From the NCBI GenBank assembly GCA_022385805.1, contig MU277797.1, positions 1 to 45,191 of the forward strand: a stretch of DNA of 45,191 bases, written 5' to 3'. Position 1 is the first letter of the stretch; the number at the start of each line of letters is the position of its first letter. This DNA is from Pilatotrama ljubarskyi. Lineage: Eukaryota; Basidiomycota; Agaricomycetes; Polyporales; Polyporaceae. Under the pieces are notes generated by a model. The model did not search any database. It saw nothing but the letters and a program-made list of their open reading frames with translations, and was not told the DNA's origin. Positions 20,725 through 31,564 of the stretch are shown piece by piece. Made by a program: the position numbers and the translations under genes.

Positions 20725-22501
20725 CTATAGCGGTAGCCAGCTGTACTTCTCCTGCACGTCCCTCCTCTTTCCGCGAATCCCCCAAATCCCCCAGTTCGTC
20801 TTCACCATCACCCGCGGGTCAAAGTCCGCCACCTCCCACTTCTCGCTCCCAAACGCGTTCGGCCCCGGCGTGATCACCCAGTCGAACTCGCCCGCCACCT
20901 CCGGCGCCGCAGACAGGCTCGTCACGTCGCGCTCCACGTCCGCCGGCGAGAACCCCGTCACGAAGATCGGGCACTTGCTCGCCAACAAAAGCGGGATCAC
21001 CGGCCCCCACTCCGTCGGACTCGCGATCTGCAGATACGGCTCGCCCGTCTCCGGGTTCGTCGACGTCGGCGACGGGAAGCCGAACCCGGGCGAGAACAGG
21101 AAGAAGCAGTCCGTGTACGGGTCGAACGTCTCCTGGAACTGCGCGTGCACGTCCATGTAGTTCGCCTGCATGCCCGTGATCGTCAGCTGCGGCGTGTAAG
21201 GGACCGTGTACGACGGCACGCCGTATTGCTGGATCGACTCCCGCGTGCGCTTGAGACGCATGATCGGCGCGGGCGTGGGCGGCTGGTACACGTTGGGCAC
21301 GTAGACGGGCTTTTCCTCCTCTTGCGGCTTCTCTTCTGCCGGAACCGAGGCCGTTTGCGCACGGTCACCCGACGCGGAGGCGGTAGTGGAGGACTCTGCC
21401 TCCTGCGAGGCAGGAGGAGAGTCGGTCTTCTTTGTAGGCCGCCTGTTGAGTTCACTGGCGGGCTTCGGCAGCGACACTTGGGGGCCGATGAAGTACAGGT
21501 GGAACAGCGCAGAAGGGAACAGCAGGCAGAGCTGCTCCCAGATGTGAGGCGGTAGGGCGGACTCTGCGCGTGCACCAAGGATGAAGATCCTCATTTGCGG
21601 CTTCGTGGCTGCAGCCTCGGGTGTCTCTGGCGCACCCGGAGGCACATGTAGATTGGTTCGTAGCGCTATGCAGAGTATTCAGCACGAGGCCCTTTTCACA
21701 GCGTAGTGAGCACTTGCCTGCGAGAGAACGACTGCCCTCGGGAGTCAACCTCTGATTGCTCAGAGTGAGGTTGCTGAACTGGTGCAGCACCGAGCCGATC
21801 GTGATTGGGTAGGTGAGGATTTTGCTGGCGTGTCTACGGGACCGCTCGGTATCCATCGAGGGAAACTCGCGCGTATACCAGAAGACATCCCAGTTGGCGA
21901 ATGAGATCGCGGCCTCTGTGTCCTGCGGGCCTAACGCATGCGCACGTTCAGCTTTCCGCTCCGCGGACTGTTACTGTGAACACTGGGGCGCACCTGGCAT
22001 CTCGAACTCGCGCATCCTCCGGCCGCTCCTCAGATCATGCTCGTCCTCGTTCACCTCCCTCAACCGCGAACAGTACTTTTGATGCTCTTGATCCCTTTTC
22101 CAATGCTCCTCGGAGCAATGCGTCGGCCACCCGCAGTCGGGGCACTCGAACGCGACGGCCTTGGGCTGCGCCTTTGTGTGCGCATGCAAAAGGTCATGCT
22201 CGGCGGCGCAGACGGGACAGGGCGCGAGCTTGCGGATGGCCTCGCCGCGTGCGCGGATGGCGGGGAAGGGCGAGTGGGAGAAGGGGTGGAAGAGGTTGTC
22301 CTCGGTGAGGATGGGTTGTTTGTCCTTCTGCGCCTGGGAGCCGTGCTTTGGCTTGGACTTGAACCAGCTGAGGAAGGTGCGGGTGCTGGCGGGGACGGAG
22401 GGGCGTGCGAGGGGGAGGAGGGGGCTACGGGGGGAGAGGGATGGCGTCGGCCGGAGTGCGGAGAGACGTGTGCATGATCTGCGCTGTATGTGCGAGAGCA
22501 T
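20725..22501 (-). CDS. MSS51: MSS51-like mitochondrial translational activator
   Basis: MSS51 activates COX1 mRNA translation and couples it to cytochrome oxidase assembly in mitochondria. Predicted 553 residues from ATG 22501; introns (plus coordinates) 21931-21993 and 21666-21717. The N-terminus (MLSHIQRRSCTRLSALRP) is Arg/Ser-rich, fitting a mitochondrial presequence. A zinc-finger region follows: CPVCAAEHD with a CP heme-regulatory-type motif, then FECPDCGWPTHCSEEHWKRD and HQKYC (MYND-like). Exon 2 has FANWDVFWYTREFPSMD and RHASKILTYPITIGSVLHQF, family landmarks. The second intron begins GCAAGT, a GC-AG intron, needed for the frame SLA-ALRTNLHVPPG. An in-frame ATG at 22684 would add 61 residues and nearly reach AIM25; 22501 is preferred for its targeting sequence. 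Confidence 0.88.
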
Positions 22502-22704
22502 GGCCTTGGGCCGTGCCAGAGAGGGGACCGCTGTGTCAGTGACCCGACGGTGGACGAGCTTCGGAGAGCGGGACTGGGACTGGAAGCGCGCGGGTCGAGA
22601 CGGGCCGATTCGCCGCGGCGTCTCTGACCTCATACCTACACCCTCCTGCACGTCGTCCACGCCGACCACACTCACAACATCCATGTCCTGCTAGACCACT
22701 CGCC

Positions 22705-24429
22705 ATGCTGTCTCTCAGGACAAGCCCCCGCTCCATCATCTCACATTTCACTCGCCCAGCCTCGCGCCTACCCTCCACACCGCTCCAATGCACGCGCACC
22801 TACGCATTCTCCCGCTTCGAGAAGCCGCGCCCCGGTGTCGGTCGTGAACGCCCCAAAATCGACCCTGTGCACCCGCGTAAACGCGTAGACCCAAGACCTG
22901 ACCAATCCTCAGAACCGCCCCCGTCAGGCTTTGGCTTCTGCCCGTTCCAGAGCGCCTCGAGTTCCTCATCATCTTCTGCGTCCTCCTCCTCGTTCTCGTC
23001 CTCATCCTCCTCGTTCAGCGGGGCATTCGCGCGAGAAGACCCGCCGTCCTCCGCGCAGTCGCCGTTATGGGAGGAAGGCGCACTCCGCCGACCCGCGAGC
23101 GATCCGGAGGTCGGCCTCCAGAGGCTGCTCATGCAGAGTGACAGGCTCGTCATCACTCGGTACGTGCGCGCGTTCGAGCAGTTCCGAGAGTGCCACGGAC
23201 TGAGTGTGGATAGGTAGACAGATCGAGATGCTAAACATCTTCCTCGGATTCGAACAGGCAAATCGCTATGTGATCAGTGAGCGGTCCATCCTGATCGCGC
23301 ATCCTTCGGAACGCCTATACTTACCTCGTGTATAGCGAATGAGTATGGAGTCACCCTGGGCTATATTGCGGAGGAGCAAGGCGGCTTCTTCTCTACCTTC
23401 AGGCGACAGGCCTTCCGCACGCACCGACCGTTCCGCGCCCTGGTCATGGATAGCGAAGGCTCGCCTATACTCTGGGTGCGCACTTCTCGCCCTGCCCGGT
23501 TATAGACTTATGCTGACGCCGCGGCATAGCTGCGCAGACCGTTCGCGTTCATCAACTCGCGAATGTACGTGCAGCGGCTTAAGGACTTTGACGCATACAC
23601 GCCCGAGGGCGAACCCATTCTCGACACCTTCGCGGAGGTGCAGCAGCGGTGGCACCCCTGGCGCAGGCGATACGACCTCTTTCTCAGGTAAGCATTTATC
23701 CCCATGCTCTGCGTCCTTTTAGGAGGAACGCTCACTGGGTCTCTTCTTAATGCAGAGAGACACCGCACCGCATCCTCTCCACGATGAACGAGCCGCAGCC
23801 CGAGCCCGAGCCGGACCTCTTCACGCAATTTGCGAAGATCGACGAGGGCTTCCTCGCGTGGCACTTTACGCTGCGGGATGCCCAGGGACAGGCAATCGCG
23901 AACGTGAACCGCGCCTTCCGCGGGTTCGGTCGTGAGGTGAGGCTTTGTCTTCCTGGGCTTACACGAGATGATAGCTGACTCGGCTTGGATAGCTGTTCAC
24001 CGACACTGGTAGGCCTTGCCACTCTTGAGGCGAATGGCAACGGTTGACTGTAGGACTGCCTAGGCCAATACTTTGTCAACTTCGACGTGAACGCTGCCAC
24101 CGAGGAGGACGCGCTCATGCACAAGCCGGTCCTCATCCGCAACCTCAGCGTTCAGGAGCGCGCGGTAAGTCGCTTGATCTTGCTCGGCTCATGCACGCGC
24201 TCATTAGGGTCGTGCGCATTACGTAGCTCATCCTAGCGACGGCAGGTGGGGACTGTCCGAACTCTTTTCTTAAAGAATACGACTGACAGAGTGCGGTAGT
24301 GAACATCGACTTCGACTACTTCTCGAGGCATTCTGGACCAGGGTGAGCTGCCTTCTTTCGTTTTCTTGGCCTCGCAGCGCTGACCTGCAACGTAGCGGTG
24401 GATTCTTCTTTTTCGAATCTGTCGAGTAA
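22705..24429 (+). CDS. AIM25: AIM25-like phospholipid scramblase family protein
   Basis: Predicted 401 residues from 10 exons; introns 23160-23217, 23277-23335, 23476-23529, 23688-23755, 23937-23992, 24009-24063, 24165-24226, 24246-24299 and 24343-24395. The scramblase family (Pfam LOR/scramblase fold) includes yeast AIM25, linked to mitochondrial inheritance. The N-terminus MLSLRTSPRSIISHFTRP is a likely mitochondrial presequence. A Ser-run (about 85-110) precedes the domain. Core motifs: YGVTLGYIAEEQGGFFSTFRRQAFRTHRPFRALVMD, RRPFAFINSRMYV, NVNRAFRGFGRE, TDTGQYFVNFD and NIDFDYFSRHSG. Two very short internal exons (16 and 19 nt) are required by the frame. It shares a 203-bp divergent promoter with MSS51. 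Molecular activity of fungal members is not settled. Confidence 0.88.
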
Positions 24430-26529
24430 ATATGTCACGTATCGGTCGGTCATAAACTCTGCCATATCAGATTGGGAGCTGTAGACGCCTCAATGGATCA
24501 TGGCTGAGCGTGTCAGGTTTTCCGATCGACGCAGAGACCTACGCCCACTTCTGCATGACTCTGTCTACGACCTCCCACGTATCGCCATGGACACCCCACC
24601 GCTCACCTTCACCCGCCCCCCAGGTTTGGTTCCCCCACTTCTTCCCGATCTCAAGCATAGTGCTCGCCACAGCCGTATCGTTGTACGCCTCTCCCGTCCG
24701 CTTCGTCTCTGCGAGATAGTCCACGAAGACCTCCCACCGCTTCTTGTAGTACGTCCCGACGAGCCCCGCCCACGCCTTGGACGCGTAGTCGTTGATCTGC
24801 CCGTCGGGACCCCAGAGCGTGATCTGGTTCCGCGCGTTGTACTCGAGGTACGCGCCGTAGGCCGTGTCGTTGTGCGCCCACTTGCGCGCATCGGCGATCC
24901 AGGTGCTCAAGAGGAAGTGCTCGTTCGTGTAGAGGAGCTCGTCGAGGTCAGAGAGCAGGGCGAGGAGCGGCTGGCCGGCTGCTTGGACGGCTTCCGTGGT
25001 AGTCGATGTGTTGTACGTGCCTACGAAGGCGACGTAGTGTTCGAGGAAACGGTTACTGAGGAGCTGGCGCGCAACGTCGACAACGTCGTACGCGAACTCG
25101 GGCACGGCAGCGAGCGCTGGCTGTTCGTCCTTCGCCTTGAGCAGCAACCGCAGAGCGGGCAGGATGGTGCTGTTCGTGCCGTATGGCGGAATGGTGGGTT
25201 GGAACTGCCCAGGGACCTGCGCTCCGCGCGTCAGGGCAGGCACGACCTCGTATATGCTCTTGATGCTCGCTTGCGTGGTGGGGTCTGTGTTGTTGTACAC
25301 GGTGGTGGAGAGGATCCGCCAGGCGTCCACAGCTGCCTGCGGGAGCGGCTTCACGGGGTATCTACGCGACGCCCAGCCGTCGACGTAGCTGCTGATGTTC
25401 AGCGGGGTAGCGGACCACGCCTGGTCCAGGACGACGTCGTAAACGAGCTCGTTGCCCTCCTGACCCTCCATCGTCAACCCCATTCCCTTCATGCTGCTCC
25501 CGGGACTGTTGAGCGCAGCGATCGGGCCGTTCGTTAGCTCGCCGAGGTTGCCCTCGAAGCCCATGTTCCCCCCGAAATCGTGCAGCTCGCACCACACCCA
25601 CTGCTTGCCATAGTACGAGCGCGTGCGGTTCCACTGCGGGTGCACTTCCGAGAACAGATCGAGCACGATCATGCTGTCGTTGCCCGGCACGCCCCCGAGG
25701 TACGCCTCAATGCGCTCGTCCGTCCAGAACGCGGAGCTGGCGTAGAAGAGCCAGCCCTGCATGAGCCAGGTTGCATCCGGGTCCGCGGCGCGGAGGCTCG
25801 CGAACGTGCCCGCGGTGACGTTGCGGAGGTACGCGGGGTCGCCGCTGAAGGGATCGTTCTCGTTGTACTGGTCGAGCGTGTAGACGTGCGAGACGTTCGG
25901 GCCGTACGCGGCTTGCTGTTTGGTGATGAAGGACTTCTGGAGCGCGGCGTAGAGGGGGTCGAACGGGTCGAGGAAGGAGTCGTTCGTGTGCGCCGCGTCG
26001 AAGCCGGCCCATTGACTGCCCGTCACGATGGACGCGTTCGGATACAGCTTCGCGAGCGCACGAGGGACAAACCCGGTGAACGCAGGCAAGACGGGCGTCA
26101 TGCCGAGCTCGACCATACGCTCGAGGATCCGCTTCTGGAGGGCGAACTGGTCGTCCACCCAAGCCATAGGGAGGTCTCCGCCCCAGCTGCCTTGGATGTT
26201 CCCAAACCGGTTCCACGCCTGGAACGCAGGGCCGGAGAGGAAGTCGGCTAGGTCCGCATCCGTCAACCCCACTTCGCGCAAGGCCTCGATGAGAGTGTGC
26301 TCGTAGCCGACCCAGGCGAGAGGAAGGTTCACGCCGCGGAGGGCGAGCCAGTCGAGCTCGAGCTCCCACTGGTCGAAGTCCCAGAATGCGGCGGTGTAGT
26401 CGAAGGTGACCGTGTTGAAGTGGTATCTGGAGGGCGGGTAAGCACACTGGTGGAAGGAATTGGAGCCAATGGGGAGTCCGAACCTGTAGGGCACGATGGC
26501 TTGGCCCGTAACAGGCTTCCCTACTTTGG

Positions 26530-27935
26530 CACTGTGGGTAGGATATACAGTAGAATTCACTGTTCCCTACAGTACCCAATTAGTTGTCCCGAACAGTGAA
26601 TTGAACTGTTATACGAATAGGTGTAAGGATTGTTTGCAACAGTGATTCTTCGGAAACCGGCTGTTCCCCACAGTGATTCCTCTGGGACTCATTGTTTTAC
26701 ACAGTGATCTGTGCCAAAAATTCGGTGATTTTCACTGTCTTCGGCGAGGGACCAGTGAAATACATCATTCAGGTCGCTGCGACTTTCCGGGGTCCTCTCG
26801 CTTTGAGACCAGTGTTCTCGCTCGATATACGCGGGACAAATCACATATATTCACACGAAATATACAGCAGTATATACATGACACAGCGAATCATGCGGCC
26901 GCATGCGGACCCGACCTGGAATAGCAAGAACAGAAGGAAAGAAACTGGAGAGCGACAACTCACCATGGCTCAGCCCACCACTGGCCCTCAACTCAGCCAC
27001 TCGCCGAGTCTCTCCCAATCGCCGAGCCGCGAAGGGCCCTAAGTGACAATGTCTAAGAGTGTGCGCACCTCAGACTTCCGCCGCGAACGCAACTGCACGA
27101 GCATACCGCTCACGCGCTGCANNNNNNNNNNNNNNNNNNNNNNNNNNNNNNNNNNNNNNNNNNNNNNNNNNNNNNNNNNNNNNNNNNNNNNNNNNNNNNN
27201 NNNNNNNNNNNNNNNNNNNNNNNNNNNNNNNNNNNNNNNNNNNNNNNNNNNNNNNNNNNNNNNNNNNNNNNNNNNNNNNNNNNNNNNNNNNNNNNNNNNN
27301 NNNNNNNNNNNNNNNNNNNNNNNNNNNNNNNNNNNNNNNNNNNNNNNNNNNNNNNNNNNNNNNNNNNNNNNNNNNNNNNNNNNNNNNNNNNNNNNNNNNN
27401 NNNNNNNNNNNNNNNNNNNNNNNNNNNNNNNNNNNNNNNNNNNNNNNNNNNNNNNNNNNNNNNNNNNNNNNNNNNNNNNNNNNNNNNNNNNNNNNNNNNN
27501 NNNNNNNNNNNNNNNNNNNNNNNNNNNNNNNNNNNNNNNNNNNNNNNNNNNNNNNNNNNNNNNNNNNNNNNNNNNNNNNNNNNNNNNNNNNNNNNNNNNN
27601 NNNNNNNNNNNNNNNNNNNNNNNNNNNNNNNNNNNNNNNNNNNNNNNNNNNNNNNNNNNNNNNNNNNNNNNNNNNNNNNNNNNNNNNNNNNNNNNNNNNN
27701 NNNNNNNNNNNNNNNNNNNNNNNNNNNNNNNNNNNNNNNNNNNNNNNNNNNNNNNNNNNNNNNNNNNNNNNNNNNNNNNNNNNNNNNNNNNNNNNNNNNN
27801 NNNNNNNNNNNNNNNNNNNNNNNNNNNNNNNNNNNNNNNNNCATTTCACTGCGTAAACTTTCAGTATCTCGGACATTGAAATCTGGCATATACTGTGCGA
27901 AACAGTGCTTTTCAATGTATATCGAATCCACAGTG
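26530..27935. mobile_element. DNA transposon with CACTGTGG termini and 5-bp target duplication
   Basis: The plus-strand left end CACTGTGGGTAGGATATACA and the reverse complement of the right end, CACTGTGGATTCGATATACA, match over about 45 bp with gaps-free similarity near 70% and an exact first 8 bp. The flanking 5-mer TTTGG occurs at 26525-26529 and 27936-27940, and removing element plus one copy restores the GH89 codons for LPKVGKP seen in copy 2. The left 300 bp carries many CAGTG/CACTG subterminal repeats. Positions 27122-27841 are a 720-base run of N, so any transposase could be hidden. A 5-bp duplication with CAC ends fits Transib, or a fungal CMC/Plavaka-like group; undecided. Confidence 0.85.
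27122..27841. other. assembly gap (720 N)
   Basis: A run of unknown bases inside the transposon, probably because repeats defeated assembly. The true length may differ from 720. Open frames drawn through it are meaningless. Confidence 0.99.
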
Positions 27936-28319
27936 TTTGGGGAGGGTCTCCGGTACCCAATCGAGTCGAGAGCCCGTCCACCAGATGTCTACTCCACCAT
28001 ACTCGGTGAGGTATCTGGAGGGTATCAATCAGCTATCGTTCACGATCAACCACGGTGCTACCTACGTGTACAGACCACGAGCACACGCCGAGACGGTTGT
28101 ACACTGAACGTGTATCCCGCACTGTGCGTCTGTGATCTTGAAGGCGTCCGACTCGCCATCGACGAGGGAGAACGAGAACGCGTCTGCGTGCTTTGGCACG
28201 CGCCTCTTGACCAGCGCGTATATACCCTGGAGGTCTGCAGCGCTCGCTGCGGCGCTCAGGCTGAGAGCGAGGAAGACTTGGACGGTGAGCAGTACGAACG
28301 GCCCAGGACGGAACAACAT

Positions 28320-28715
28320 GATCGAACCCTCTCAAGGAGTCTGGGGGGAACGGACGCACGTCCTGGACTCCTCATTCTGTATGCCCGCGATACTATATTG
28401 CCGCATCAAAGCCAGTCCACTAAGCGAACCGTTACCTTGGTCTGTAGTTGATCAGAGGTTGCGGAGGAACGAGCGAGACGCGCAGCTGCAGCGGTGCCCG
28501 CGTGGACCCGTCGATAAGTAAGGTCTCCGTACTCAGTCAGCATGGTCGGCACCAGTACACAGCTGGAGAAGGGCCTGTCAAGGCTCCTGTCAGTCGAACC
28601 GCAACAGTGTCACCGGCCACGTCACAACGTTCAGCGGGGCTGGAAGTTTGTCGGTCCGTACGTGCTATTTTGCGCGAGGGATGCCGTAGTAACGTGGCGG
28701 GGGTATGCCCCTTAC
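28320..28715. other. intergenic between the two GH89 copies
   Basis: The promoter of copy 1 and the 3' flank of copy 2, both on the minus strand. No gene or repeat is recognised. Confidence 0.5.
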
Positions 28716-31078
28716 CTACTCCCACCTATGGAGGACTTTTGCTACAACCTCCCAAGTGTCACCATGGACGCCCCACCGCTCACCCTCGGCCGTCCCCCAA
28801 GTCCCGTTCCCCCACTTCTCCCCTATCGCGAGCATGGTGCTCGACACGGCCGTCGCATTGTACGTCTGCCCCGTCCGCTTCGTCTTCACAAGGTAATCCA
28901 GGAAGGCCTCCCACCGCTTCTTGTAGTACGTCCCGACGAGCCCCGCCCACGCCTTCGACGCGTAGTCGTTGATCTCGCCGTCGGGGCCCCAAAGTGTGAT
29001 CTGGTTCCGCGCGTTGTACTCGAGGTACGCAGCGTATGACGGGGAGCCGTGCGACCATTTGCGGGCGTCGGCGATCCATTTGCTCAAAAGGAAGTTGTCG
29101 TTGGTGTAGAGGAGCTCGTCGAGGTCCGAGAGCAGAGTGAGGAGAGGCTGCCCTGTTGCATTGACAGAGTCGGCAGTGGAAGACGCAGCGTTGTATGTCT
29201 TGGCAAGGGCCGTGTAGAGGTCGGTGAAGCGATTCGAGAGCAGCTGACGCGCGACGTCCACCACGTCGTACGCGAACTCGGGTACTGCGCTTAGTGTCGG
29301 CTGTTGCGCCTTGGCTTTGAGCAGAAGCTTGAGCGCGGCGAGAATGGTGCTGTTGGTGTTGTATGGTATCGCGGTGGGATGGTGCCCAGTTCGGTTCGTC
29401 AGCCCAGTCAGAGACGGCGCAAGCTCGTAGATTCCCTTGATCGTCGCCTGAGTATTGGGGTTTTTGTTGTTGTAGACGGTGGTAGATAGAATGCGCCACG
29501 CATCGAGCGCAGCCTGGGGCAGGTGCTTGACCGGGTATCGGCGCGATACCCAGCCGTCGACGTAGCTGCTGATGTTCAGAGGTGTAGGTGACCAAGCTTG
29601 GTCGAGCAGGACGTCGTAAACGATCTCGTTCCCCTCCTGGCCCTCCATCGTCAAGCCTATCCCTTTCATGCTGCTCCCCGGGCTGCTAAGAGCGGCGAGC
29701 GGTCCGTGGGTGAGCTCGTCAAGGTTTCCCTCGAACCCCATGTTCCCGCCGTAGTCATGGAGCTCGCACCATACCCACTGTTTGCCATAGTAAGATTGGG
29801 TGCGGTTCCACTGAGGGGCAGCCTCCGAGTACAGGTCGAGAATGATCATGCTGTCGTTCCCAGGCACGCCCCCGAGGTACGCCTCGATGCGCTCGTTCGT
29901 CCAGAAAGCCGAGCTCGAGAAGAAGAGCCAGCCCTGCATGAGCCAGGTTGCATCCGGGTCCGCCGCGCGGAGGCTCGCGAACGTGCTCGCGGTGACGTTG
30001 CGGAGGTACGCGGGGTCGCCGCTGAACGGGTCGTTCTCGTTGTACTGGTCAAGCGTGTAGATGTGCGAGATGTCTGCGCCGTACGCCGCCTGCTGCTTCG
30101 TGATGAACGACTTCTGCATAGTTGCGAAGAGCGGGTCGAAAGGCTCGAGGAAGGAGTCATTCGTGAGCGATGTGGGAAAGCCGGACCATTGGCTACCTGT
30201 CGCTATGGACGCGTTTGGATAGAGCTTTGTGAGCGCACGAGGGACGAACCCTGTGAACGCAGCCAAGACGGGAGTCATTCCAAGCTCGACCATACGCTTG
30301 AGGATGCGCTTTTGAAGCGCGAACTGGTCGTTCACCCAAGCCATAGGTAGGTCTCCGCCCCAGCTGCCCTGGATGTTCCCAAAGCGGTTCCACGCCTGGA
30401 ACGCGGGGCCGGAGAGGAAGTCGGCGATGTCTGCGTCGCTCAGTCCGGCCTCGCGGAAGGTCTCGATGAGGATGTACTCGTAGCCGACCCAGGCGAGGGG
30501 GAGGTTGACGCCGCGGAGGGCGAGCCAATCGAGCTCGAGCTCCCACTGATTCAAGTCCCAGAATGCTGCGGTGTAGTCGAACGTGACGGTGTTGAAGTGA
30601 TACCTGAAGGGACGATTAGTATGTCAGGGCAGCCCAGAGCATGGAAGGTGCGAACCGATAGGGTACGAGGGCTTGACCCTTCACCGGCTTCCCGACCTTC
30701 GGGAGCGGCGAAGGAAGCTCGCCGAGTCGAGAGCCTGTCCACCAAATATCCACTCCGCCATGCTGTGTGAGATACCTGCAGAACTTGCACGTCAGATACC
30801 GTCTGAGATTACTGTACGTGTCTGACCGACGTATAGAGACCCCGGGCGCACGCAGACACGGTTGTGCACTCGACATGTATCCCGTTGTGCGCGTCGCCGA
30901 TCTGAAACGCGTCCATTTTGCCATCGACTAGGGTAAAGGAGAACTTGTCTGCGTGCTTTGGCACGCGCCTCTTGGCCAACGCATAGATCCCCTTGAGGTC
31001 CTGATTGGGGGCAACTTGAAGAGCACGAACTACCTGTAGAGCGAAAAGGGCTGCGGACAGCCCTCTGCGCAATAGCAT
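28716..31078 (-). CDS. alpha-N-acetylglucosaminidase (GH89) copy 2, intact
   Basis: Predicted 751 residues; introns (plus coordinates) 30776-30830 and 30604-30655, at the same positions as copy 1. GH89 enzymes remove terminal alpha-GlcNAc; the animal member NAGLU degrades heparan sulfate in lysosomes, while the fungal substrate is unknown. The N-terminal hydrophobic stretch (LLRRGLSAALFALQVVRAL) is a signal peptide; an N-terminal alpha/beta domain (LKGIYALAKRRVPKH...YLTQHGGVDIWWTG) is followed by the TIM barrel with FGNIQGSWGGDLPMAW, YTLDQYNENDPFSGDP (a candidate catalytic Glu) and TMEGQEGNE (candidate second Glu, by analogy with NAGLU), then an all-helical C-terminal domain. Many N-x-S/T sequons. 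An in-frame ATG at 31126 is possible; 31078 matches copy 1. Confidence 0.9.
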
Positions 31079-31564
31079 GGTAGGTGCCAGTAGAACGAGG
31101 TCAAGGAGCACGACGCGACGGAGCACACGTTCGTATCACGGCGTCAGCTGGTCCCTGCATCATCGACAATCTCGGTCCGCTATGCCAGCGAGATAGTCAA
31201 GTGTCGGGGAGTGAAACCTCCCCCGCCTTCAGTGATGTACTGCGAGCTGCGGAGCCCAACCAGCAATGGCACACGGTCACCATGGCCAGAGTATCGAATG
31301 TATAAGCTGGATGATGGTCGACGAGGACGAAAGGCCCGGGGATGTGCAGTTGCTCCTTCAAGTGCAGCGATTGACATGACGGAGTGATCGGCGCCATGTC
31401 GCGGTTGCGCGCTTAGAGTGCACAGCCACAAACGCGACGTGAGAATGCACACGGCCACGTGCACTGTGACGCATATGGGCGCTTCCCGAGCTTGGTACGC
31501 AACCACCGCCCGACCAGGACGGCGACAACGTTCTCCGACCACTCCTCCGCCTGCCGCCTCCAGC
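31079..31564. other. divergent promoter, GH89 copy 2 / M13 peptidase
   Basis: Contains GCCACGTGCAC (about 31453-31463), a CACGTG-core element 100 bp before the M13 start codon. No other feature is seen. Confidence 0.45.

Larger units (their letters stand above)
24539..28319 (-). pseudogene. alpha-N-acetylglucosaminidase (GH89) copy 1, split by a transposon
   Basis: A GH89 (NAGLU-type) enzyme that hydrolyses terminal alpha-linked GlcNAc; signal peptide (VLLTVQVFLALSLSAAAS) predicts secretion or vacuole. Parts: exon 1 28066-28319, intron 28015-28065, exon 2 interrupted at 27936-28014 by the element 26530-27935, the rest of exon 2 at 26484-26524, intron 26427-26483, and a long last exon 24539-26426. 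Before insertion the gene would encode about 753 residues, like copy 2. The C-terminal part alone is open for 673 codons. Catalytic-region motifs YTLDQYNENDPFSGDP, WVWCELHDFGGNMG and TMEGQEGNELVYDV are intact and no stop is seen, so the insertion looks recent. Translation of the whole is blocked unless the element is spliced or excised. Confidence 0.82.

Noticed and set aside
22502..22684. 61-residue upstream extension of MSS51 from ATG 22684
   Set aside because: It would begin 21 bp from the AIM25 start codon, and the ATG at 22501 gives a cleaner mitochondrial presequence. It is not excluded.
24500..25537. 345-codon plus-strand frame antisense to GH89 copy 1
   Set aside because: GC-rich coding sequence leaves the opposite strand open; the minus strand has clear GH89 motifs. 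Similar antisense frames at 25580-26251 and 29598-30350 were rejected for the same reason.
27043..27981. Open frames of 265-303 codons on both strands over 27043-27981
   Set aside because: They are mostly unknown bases from the 720-N gap, so the frames carry no information.
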